From positions 1 through 64,000 of the forward strand of contig JBFWYO010000002.1 of NCBI GenBank assembly GCA_050186335.1: 64,000 nucleotides of DNA, written 5' to 3'. Below are positions 58,378-64,000 of the stretch, one piece after another. The stretch is from JBFWYO01 sp050186335. GTDB lineage: Bacteria; Pseudomonadota; Alphaproteobacteria; Bin65. How positions within the stretch are numbered: position 1 is the first letter of the stretch; every line of letters begins with the position of its first letter. The notes beneath the pieces were generated by a model. The model saw only the letters and a program-made list of their open reading frames with translations, did no database searches and was not told the DNA's origin. A program made the translations under genes and the position numbers.

Positions 58378-59194
58378 TATGCCAACCGGCGCCGACGGGG
58401 CATGTCTGATTCGCATCGCGCAGCTCGACATGCGTTTTACCGCCAAGGGCGGCGCCGTGCAGGCACTGTCCGGCGTCTCGCTCGATATCCGCGCTGGCGA
58501 ATTTTTCTCCATCGTCGGGCCGAGCGGTTGCGGAAAGAGTACGCTCCTGCTCCTCATCGCCGGCCTGGAACGGCAAAGCGCAGGCACATTGACGATCAAC
58601 GGGCACGCACCGTCTGCGCGTGCGCGCGAAGCCGCCTTGGTATTCCAGCAGGACATCTTGCTCGAATGGCGCACCGTGCTTGCCAACATCCTGCTACCGG
58701 CGGAACTGCGCGGCGGCGTCAGCGATGACGATAGAACGCGCGCAACGACCTTGCTCGAATCGGTGGGGCTTCGTGGATTCGAGAACCATTATCCGCACGA
58801 ACTTTCCGGCGGCATGCGGCAGCGCGCCGCTTTGTGTCGTGCGCTGCTCTGCGAAACCGGTGTATTGTTGATGGACGAGCCGTTCGGCGCGCTCGACGCT
58901 CTCAGCCGGCAGGAACATCAGATGATGCTGCAGCGGATCTGGATGACCGAGCGCAAAACCGTGCTCATGGTCACGCACGACATCCGCGAAGCCATCCTAT
59001 TGTCGGACCGCGTCGCTATCATGTCGGCCCGGCCGGGCAGGATCAAAGACATCGTCGACATCGACCTGCCCCGCCCGCGCCCACTCGACATCGAAGAAAG
59101 CCCGCGCTTCAATCAACTGGTTACGCAGATCCGGCAGCAGATCGTTGGCGCCGAACCGCTCGATGCGCGCGCCGCACGTGGCGGGTACGCGTGA
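58367..59194 (+). CDS. ABC transporter ATP-binding protein, SsuB/TauB/NitT family
   Basis: A 275-residue ATPase: Walker A GPSGCGKST, LVFQQDILLEWRTVLANI (Q-loop), signature LSGGMRQRAALCRAL, Walker B VLLMDEPFGALDAL and switch His MVTHDIREAILLSDRV. This is the nitrate/sulfonate/taurine importer group. The start lies inside the end of the M24 gene. The stop shares one base with the permease ATG. The motifs are complete, so it should be active. Confidence 0.88.
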   Translation: MKSDMPTGADGACLIRIAQLDMRFTAKGGAVQALSGVSLDIRAGEFFSIVGPSGCGKSTLLLLIAGLERQSAGTLTINGHAPSARAREAALVFQQDILLEWRTVLANILLPAELRGGVSDDDRTRATTLLESVGLRGFENHYPHELSGGMRQRAALCRALLCETGVLLMDEPFGALDALSRQEHQMMLQRIWMTERKTVLMVTHDIREAILLSDRVAIMSARPGRIKDIVDIDLPRPRPLDIEESPRFNQLVTQIRQQIVGAEPLDARAARGGYA

Positions 59195-59970
59195 TGGGAC
59201 AACGCTGGTGGCTGCCCATTGTATTCACCGCTTCCCTCGTCGTGCTCTGGGAAGTCCTGGTCAATACCACCGGCGTGTCGTCGGTCATTCTGCCGGCGCC
59301 GTCGAAGGTTCTCGTCGTCATGATCGAGAAGGCGCCGCTGTTTCTGCTGCATTCGCTGACAACGGCACTCGAAGTCATCATCGGCTTTGCCTTCGCGGTA
59401 CTGTTCGGAGCTGCCCTCGGTGTCTTGATCGCCATATCGCCCCCGGTCAGTGCCGCGATTTATCCGGCCATCATTGCTGCGCAAGTCATGCCGAAAGTCG
59501 CCATCGCGCCGTTGCTGATCATCTGGCTCGGCTTCGGGCTCGGGCCGACGATTGCGCTCACCGCGCTGATCGCGTTCTTTCCGATCGTCATCAACACCGT
59601 GGTCGGCATGAACATGACACGGCGCGAAAGCTACTACTTGTTTCGCTCGCTCGGCGCGAACGGCTGGCAGACGTTCTGGAAATTGCGCGTGCCGACCGCC
59701 CTGCCCGCGTTCTTCGGCGGATTGAAGGTGGCTTCCACCTTGGCCGTGATCGGCGCCGTGGTCGGCGAGTTTATGGGTGCCAATGCGGGTCTCGGCTACA
59801 TCCTGACCGTACAAATCGGCACCGCGGCAACCACCGAAGCGTTTGCCGCGATTCTTTATCTGACCGTATTGGGACTGCTGTTCTTCCTGCTGGTCGTGCT
59901 GGTCGAATGGATGGTCATTCCGAAACACATGTTGTCGCGCCTCGCAGGCATGAGCGCGCGCATGTCGTAG
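59194..59970 (+). CDS. ABC transporter permease, SsuC/TauC family
   Basis: A 258-residue permease with six hydrophobic segments and the cytoplasmic coupling motif ESYYLFRSLGANGWQTFWKL followed by RVPTALPAFFGGLKVAST. SSVILPAPSKVL near the N-terminus is characteristic of this family. ATG 59194 overlaps the ATPase stop by one base; a GTG at 59191 is in frame. It pairs with the ATPase and the binding protein downstream. Confidence 0.88.
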   Translation: MGQRWWLPIVFTASLVVLWEVLVNTTGVSSVILPAPSKVLVVMIEKAPLFLLHSLTTALEVIIGFAFAVLFGAALGVLIAISPPVSAAIYPAIIAAQVMPKVAIAPLLIIWLGFGLGPTIALTALIAFFPIVINTVVGMNMTRRESYYLFRSLGANGWQTFWKLRVPTALPAFFGGLKVASTLAVIGAVVGEFMGANAGLGYILTVQIGTAATTEAFAAILYLTVLGLLFFLLVVLVEWMVIPKHMLSRLAGMSARMS

Positions 59971-60019
59971 TCCTGCAAGTGCATTTGAGTCAGCCGTTCA
60001 AAGAGAAAGGAACCGACAC

Positions 60020-61033
60020 ATGAGTTCGCGAACGATGAGAGTTTTGGGTGGCGCGGCGTTGGGCGTTCTGCTCGCCGTCGGCGCGGCCGACGCCCAGGAG
60101 CTGAAAAAGGTTACGGTGGTCATGGACTGGATCGCCAAGGAACCGCAGCACATGGCGTATTGGCTGGCCAAGGAACGCGGCTGGTACAAGGACGCCGGCC
60201 TCGACGTAAAGATCGAGAGTGGCCGCGGATCGTTCCAGGTTGTCCAGCTGCTGGTTGCCGGCCAAGCCGATTTCGGCAACGTCGCGGCCACCACGCTGAC
60301 CCAGGCGGTGGCTAAGCAGAAGGTGCCGCTCAAAATGGTCGCGGTGTTTGCGCAGCGCGACGTGTTGTCGATCGCGGTGTTCGAGTCGAAAGGCATCAAA
60401 TCGCTGAAAGATCTCGAGGGTCGCACGCTCGGTGTAGTGCCCGGCACGTTGCAGGATACGATCCTGCCGGCGTGGGGCGAAGCGGCCGGCTTCGACGCCT
60501 CGAAGATCAAGAAAGTGCACACGGAATTCCGCCTGGTTTACACGCAGTGGCTGGCCGGCCAATTCGACGTGCTGGGCAATTACTCGATCGGCACCGCGAT
60601 TTTGTACGGCGCGATCACCGCCAAAGGCGAAAAGGTGCGCAACTTCGTGTTGTCCGATCACCTTCCGTTTATCGGCCACGGCATCGTCGTCAGCGACAAG
60701 AAGATCGCCGAGGACCCAAAAACCGTACGGGCCTTTGTCGACGCCACGCGCAAAGCGTGGGCGTATATGATCGAGAAACCGACCGAAGCCGTCACGGAAG
60801 CGACCGCGATCATTCGCAAGAACATCGACGAACCGCCCCCGGCCACCGATATGATCACCAACGCGTTGCAGATCGTACCTGCGTTCATGCAAGTGCCGGA
60901 TACCAAAGGTAAACCGCTCGGCTGGTCGAATCCGGCACGCTGGCAGCAGATGATCGACGTGCTGGCAAAATACGACCAGTTCCCGGCCAAGCCGGCGACG
61001 GCCGATTTAATGACCGATCAATTCGTGAAGTAA
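60020..61033 (+). CDS. ABC transporter substrate-binding protein, SsuA/NMT1-like
   Basis: A 337-residue periplasmic protein. A signal peptide with cleavage near AADAQE is followed by the NMT1/SsuA pattern: KVTVVMDWIAKEPQHMAYWL, AKERGWYKDAGLDVKIE, LVAGQADFGNVAATT and LEGRTLGVVPGT. AAAGGA precedes the ATG. The MDWIAKEPQH region resembles binders of thiamine pyrimidine precursors and other N-heterocycles, but the ligand cannot be assigned. The gene lies 49 bases after the permease and ends the operon. Confidence 0.86.
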   Translation: MSSRTMRVLGGAALGVLLAVGAADAQELKKVTVVMDWIAKEPQHMAYWLAKERGWYKDAGLDVKIESGRGSFQVVQLLVAGQADFGNVAATTLTQAVAKQKVPLKMVAVFAQRDVLSIAVFESKGIKSLKDLEGRTLGVVPGTLQDTILPAWGEAAGFDASKIKKVHTEFRLVYTQWLAGQFDVLGNYSIGTAILYGAITAKGEKVRNFVLSDHLPFIGHGIVVSDKKIAEDPKTVRAFVDATRKAWAYMIEKPTEAVTEATAIIRKNIDEPPPATDMITNALQIVPAFMQVPDTKGKPLGWSNPARWQQMIDVLAKYDQFPAKPATADLMTDQFVK

Positions 61034-61055
61034 ATCACGCTGGAGATTCGCAACA

Positions 61056-61088
61056 TGGGCGCGCGAAGCGGGCAGCTTTGCGCGCCCA
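61056..61088. terminator. Hairpin between the ABC operon and kdsA
   Basis: TGGGCGCGC (61056-61064) pairs with GCGCGCCCA (61080-61088), with a further AAGC/GCTT pairing inside. It lies in the 68-base gap between two convergent genes. U-tracts are poor on both strands, so termination is plausible but not certain. Confidence 0.5.
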
Positions 61089-61101
61089 ACTTTATGGCCA
61101 C

Positions 61102-61938
61102 CTAAACCGGCGCCCGCTTCGCCAGCCTGTCGAACGCCATCAGCGTTTCGAGCAGCGCCGGCAGGTCCTTGAACTTGACCATGTTCGGCCCATCGGACGG
61201 CGCCTTGTCCGGATCCTTGTGGGTTTCCATGAACACGGCGGCGACGCCGATCGCAACCGCCGCGCGCGCGAGCACCGGCACGAATTCGCGCTGGCCGCCG
61301 CTGGTGGCGCCCTGCCCGCCCGGCTGCTGCACCGAATGGGTGGCATCGAACACGACCGGATAGCCGGTGCGCGCCAAAATCGGCAGCGCGCGCATGTCGG
61401 AGACCAGCGTGTTGTAGCCGAAGCTCGCCCCGCGCTCGCACAGCAGGACGTTGTCGTTGCCGACCGCGGAGATCTTTTGCGCCACGTTCGCCATGTCCCA
61501 CGGCGCCAGGAACTGGCCCTTCTTGACGTTGATCGCGCGCCCGGTCTTGCCGGCGGCGACCAGCAGATCGGTCTGCCGGCACAGAAAGGCGGGTATCTGC
61601 AGCACGTCGACCGCTTCGGCTGTCGGCGCGCATTGTTCGGCGGTGTGCACGTCGGTCAGCACGGCCACTTTATGCTTCGCGCGCACGTCGGCCAGAATAT
61701 CGAGCCCTTCCTTGAGGCCGATGCCGCGCGGGCTGTCGATCGAGGTACGGTTGGCCTTATCGAACGAGGATTTGTAGATCAGCCCGATGCCGAGCTTACC
61801 CGTAACCTCTTTAAGCGCCGCCGCCATTTCGTGCGCGTGCGCGCGCGACTCAATGGCACACGGCCCGGCGATCAGCACAAACGGCCGGTCGTTGGCGACA
61901 TCGAGCGTGCCGATCTTGACGTGACGCGGGGCGGTCAT
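61102..61938 (-). CDS. kdsA: 3-deoxy-8-phosphooctulonate synthase (KDO-8-P synthase)
   Basis: A 278-residue TIM-barrel enzyme condensing phosphoenolpyruvate and arabinose 5-phosphate for lipid A core KDO. VLIAGPCAIESRAHAHEMAA, YKSSFDKANRTSIDSPRGIG, TDVHTAEQC, QIPAFLCRQTDLL, NVKKGQFLAPWDM and FDATHSVQQPGG are all present. CGGAG precedes the ATG. It lies 149 bases downstream of pyrG on the same strand, the usual alphaproteobacterial order. Shows that the organism makes LPS. Confidence 0.97.
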   Translation of the reverse strand: MTAPRHVKIGTLDVANDRPFVLIAGPCAIESRAHAHEMAAALKEVTGKLGIGLIYKSSFDKANRTSIDSPRGIGLKEGLDILADVRAKHKVAVLTDVHTAEQCAPTAEAVDVLQIPAFLCRQTDLLVAAGKTGRAINVKKGQFLAPWDMANVAQKISAVGNDNVLLCERGASFGYNTLVSDMRALPILARTGYPVVFDATHSVQQPGGQGATSGGQREFVPVLARAAVAIGVAAVFMETHKDPDKAPSDGPNMVKFKDLPALLETLMAFDRLAKRAPV

Positions 61939-62087
61939 GGCGGCTCCGGGTTGTGTGGAGTGGATTTACGGCCTTGCCGGGCCGATTCGCAAGGGCGGAT
62001 CGAGTTGTCGTCGTCGCCCTCAAGGGCAGAGGGTCTCCAGGCGATGCCTCACCGGAAATAGGCAACAACGACGCCACTTAACGTCGT

Positions 62088-63716
62088 TCACACCAACCGG
62101 CTCTGCTCGATCGCCGCTCTGACGAAGGCGGTGAACAGCGGGTGCGGCTCGAACGGGCGGGATTTCAGTTCCGGGTGGAACTGCACGCCGAGGAACCACG
62201 GATGCTCGGCAAGCTCGATGATTTCCGGCAATTGGCCGTCGGGCGACATGCCGGAGAACACCATGCCGGTCCGTTCCAGCCGGTCCTTGTAGTTGATGTT
62301 CACTTCGTAGCGGTGGCGGTGGCGTTCGGAGATGCGCGCGACGCCGTACGCTTCGTGCGCGCGGCTGCCGGGCTTGAGATCGCACGGATAGGCGCCGAGG
62401 CGCATCGTGCCGCCCATATTGTCGCCGAGGCCGCGCCGTTCGGTCTGGTTGCCGCGCATCCATTCGGTCATCAGGCCGACCACCGGCTCGTCGGTCGGAC
62501 CGAATTCGGACGAATTGGCCTTGGCGATGCCGGCCATGTTGCGCGCCGCCTCGATCACCGCCATCTGCATGCCGAAGCAGATGCCGAAATACGGCACATT
62601 TCGCTCGCGCGCGAACTTGGCGGCGAGAATCTTGCCTTCGGTGCCGCGCGTGCCGAAGCCGCCGGGCACCAGGATCCCGTTCACGGGTTCGAGGTACGGC
62701 GCCGGATCCTCGCGCTCGAAAATCTCCGATTCGATCCACTCGATGTTGACGTGCACATTGTTGGCGATGCCGCCATGAGTGATCGCCTCGGCGAGCGACT
62801 TATAGGCGTCCTTCAACTCGGTATATTTGCCGGCGATCGCGATGGTCACGTTGCCGTCCGGCTGCTTGACGCGGCGCACGACGGTTTTCCAGCGCTCAAG
62901 ATTGGGTTCCTTGTCGAGCGGCAGGCCGAAATAACGGCACACTTCGGTATCGAAACCCTCGGCGTGCAGCATCAGCGGCACGTCGTAGATGGTTTCCGCG
63001 TCGAGCGCCGGAATAACCGCGCTCTGCGGCACGTTGCAGAACAGCGCGATCTTCTTGCGCGCATCCGGCGGAATCGGCCGGTCGCAGCGGCACAGCACCA
63101 GATCCGGCTGGATCCCGAGGCTGAGCAGTTCCTTGACGGAATGCTGGGTCGGCTTGGTCTTCAATTCGCCGGCCGACGGAATGTACGGCACCAGCGTCAA
63201 ATGCGCGTAGAGCGCGCGCGCGCGGCCGACTTCGTTGCCGAACTGGCGAATCGCTTCGAGGAACGGCAGACCCTCGATGTCGCCCACCGTGCCGCCGACT
63301 TCGCACAGCAGGAAATCCAGCCCTTCGGTGTCGGCGCCGATGAATTCCTTGATCGCGTCGGTGACGTGGGGAATGACCTGCACGGTCGCGCCGAGATAGT
63401 CGCCGCGGCGCTCTTTCGCGATCACGCCCGAATAGATCTGTCCGGCGGTGACGTTGTCGGATTTGCGCGACGGCACGCCGGTGAAGCGTTCGTAGTGGCC
63501 GAGATCGAGATCGGTTTCCGCGCCGTCGTCGGTGACATACACCTCGCCGTGCTGATACGGACTCATGGTGCCCGGATCGACGTTCAAATACGGATCGAGC
63601 TTCCGGAGGCGCACGGTATAGCCGCGCGCCTGCAACAGCGCGCCGAGCGCCGATGCCGAAAGTCCTTTACCGAGTGAGGATGTGACGCCGCCCGTGATGA
63701 AAATGAATCTTGTCAT
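62088..63716 (-). CDS. pyrG: CTP synthase
   Basis: A 542-residue enzyme aminating UTP to CTP. The synthetase domain (1 to about 265) starts MTRFIFITGGVTSSLGKGLS with the P-loop and continues with DPYLNVDPGTMSPYQHGEVY. The glutaminase domain (about 290-540) has the nucleophile in PYFGICFGMQMAVIEA and catalytic His/Glu in GVQFHPELKSRP. The longer in-frame start at 63803 lies in the secG terminator region and is rejected. A small inverted repeat (63731-63746) sits 15 bases before the start. Confidence 0.97.
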   Translation of the reverse strand: MTRFIFITGGVTSSLGKGLSASALGALLQARGYTVRLRKLDPYLNVDPGTMSPYQHGEVYVTDDGAETDLDLGHYERFTGVPSRKSDNVTAGQIYSGVIAKERRGDYLGATVQVIPHVTDAIKEFIGADTEGLDFLLCEVGGTVGDIEGLPFLEAIRQFGNEVGRARALYAHLTLVPYIPSAGELKTKPTQHSVKELLSLGIQPDLVLCRCDRPIPPDARKKIALFCNVPQSAVIPALDAETIYDVPLMLHAEGFDTEVCRYFGLPLDKEPNLERWKTVVRRVKQPDGNVTIAIAGKYTELKDAYKSLAEAITHGGIANNVHVNIEWIESEIFEREDPAPYLEPVNGILVPGGFGTRGTEGKILAAKFARERNVPYFGICFGMQMAVIEAARNMAGIAKANSSEFGPTDEPVVGLMTEWMRGNQTERRGLGDNMGGTMRLGAYPCDLKPGSRAHEAYGVARISERHRHRYEVNINYKDRLERTGMVFSGMSPDGQLPEIIELAEHPWFLGVQFHPELKSRPFEPHPLFTAFVRAAIEQSRLV

Positions 63717-63730
63717 GACGGGAGAGCAAC

Positions 63731-63746
63731 CTACAACATATTGTAG
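63731..63746. promoter_or_regulatory. Short AT-rich inverted repeat just upstream of pyrG
   Basis: CTACAA-CATA-TTGTAG, 6-bp arms, ending 15 bases before the pyrG ATG. On the minus strand it includes TACAAT, a possible -10 box. It could form a small leader hairpin or an operator near the ribosome-binding region. Confidence 0.3.
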
Positions 63747-63824
63747 TGAAGGCAACTGGATTCCGTGCCGACACGGCGGGTGGCTTCCATGCGCGCGCGG
63801 CACTCGATAAGCCCGCGCGCAACG

Positions 63825-63849
63825 AAAAAAGGCGGCGCGCGGCCGCCTT
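63825..63849 (-). terminator. Rho-independent terminator after secG
   Basis: On the minus strand AAGGCGGC, five-base loop, GCCGCCTT and a run of T (plus-strand A-run 63825-63830). It separates secG from pyrG, so pyrG needs its own promoter. Confidence 0.85.
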
Positions 63850-63875
63850 GTTTCCCAGTTAAGAGTCGCTTGCGC

Positions 63876-64000
63876 CTATTTCGTCGGTACGGCCGGCTTG
63901 GCCGGTTCGGTCGGCTGCGTGGGCGCCGGTTGGGTCGGCGCCGGTTGCGTCGGCAGGGTCTGGTTGATCGACGGCATGGTGTTGTTGGCCGGCGCGGTCG
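63876..64000 (-). CDS. secG: C-terminal end of a Pro/Thr/Gln-rich protein, probably SecG (partial)
   Basis: The frame enters from the right edge and ends at TAG (63876-63878) after about 41 codons. The readable part is a low-complexity tail with repeated QPAPT units ending PAKPAVPTK. Alphaproteobacterial SecG proteins often have such a tail, and secG normally lies directly upstream of pyrG in this group. Because the membrane segments lie outside the window, the call rests on synteny and composition. Confidence 0.6.
   Translation of the reverse strand, partial: TAPANNTMPSINQTLPTQPAPTQPAPTQPTEPAKPAVPTK

Noticed and set aside
62067..62088. AACGACG/CGTCGTT hairpin directly after pyrG as a terminator
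   Set aside because: Stem of seven with an eight-base loop but no following U-tract; kept out of the terminator calls.

Overview
The window is GC-rich, gene-dense bacterial chromosome, almost certainly from an alphaproteobacterium. Evidence: the order secG-pyrG-kdsA-eno-ftsB-pdhA-pdhB-pdhC-lpd-lipA, a pyruvate dehydrogenase E1 beta with its own N-terminal lipoyl domain, an IspD-IspF fusion, and the dusB-ntrB-ntrC-ntrY-ntrX-dat-hfq-hflX block. Rhodospirillales-like affiliation is plausible but cannot be settled by eye. I see no rRNA, tRNA, insertion sequence or CRISPR array.

Layout. 1-1110: less GC-rich edge with the tail of a phage-type methyltransferase-like gene and two unknown small genes. 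1216-17403: a catabolic region with a DJ-1/PfpI protein, a small possible ribbon-helix-helix protein, a crotonase plus Rieske oxygenase operon, a divergent livHMGF / acyl-CoA ligase / substrate-binding protein operon, then an operon of two acyl-CoA dehydrogenases and a two-subunit geranyl- or 3-methylcrotonyl-CoA-type carboxylase. 17668-35154: housekeeping and stress genes (mazG, SDR, inositol-phosphatase family, groESL, hflX, hfq), nitrogen two-component systems NtrBC and NtrYX with dusB, a YpjD-like membrane protein and a secreted tandem-LCCL protein. 35357-45921: ispDF, pgpA, cinA, CPBP protease, ratA/coq10, lipA, lpd, a cupin, pdhCBA, ftsB. 46021-53664: a second catabolic operon (HpaB-type monooxygenase, substrate-binding protein, livGFHM, Rieske oxygenase). 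53879-64000: a 20-repeat exported MORN protein, eno, a degenerate M24 peptidase-family protein with an SsuABC/NMT1-type ABC importer, kdsA, pyrG and the end of secG.

How the parts fit. Three separate importers each sit with catabolic enzymes, so the organism looks adapted to scavenging organic acids or aromatic/branched compounds. The most informative signals are regulatory. A perfect 12-bp palindrome lies between divergent promoter-like sequences for the Rieske/crotonase operon and the liv/ligase operon, and a related inverted repeat overlaps the promoter-like sequence of the carboxylase operon. One regulator may therefore control all three. Other points of note are the loss of metal ligands in the M24 protein, the loss of both hydratase acids in the crotonase, the missing GAFTGA motif in NtrX, tandem LCCL domains, and twenty gap-free 23-residue MORN repeats.

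All function calls come from reading motifs and overall similarity; no database search was run. Promoters and operators are pattern matches and remain unproven.
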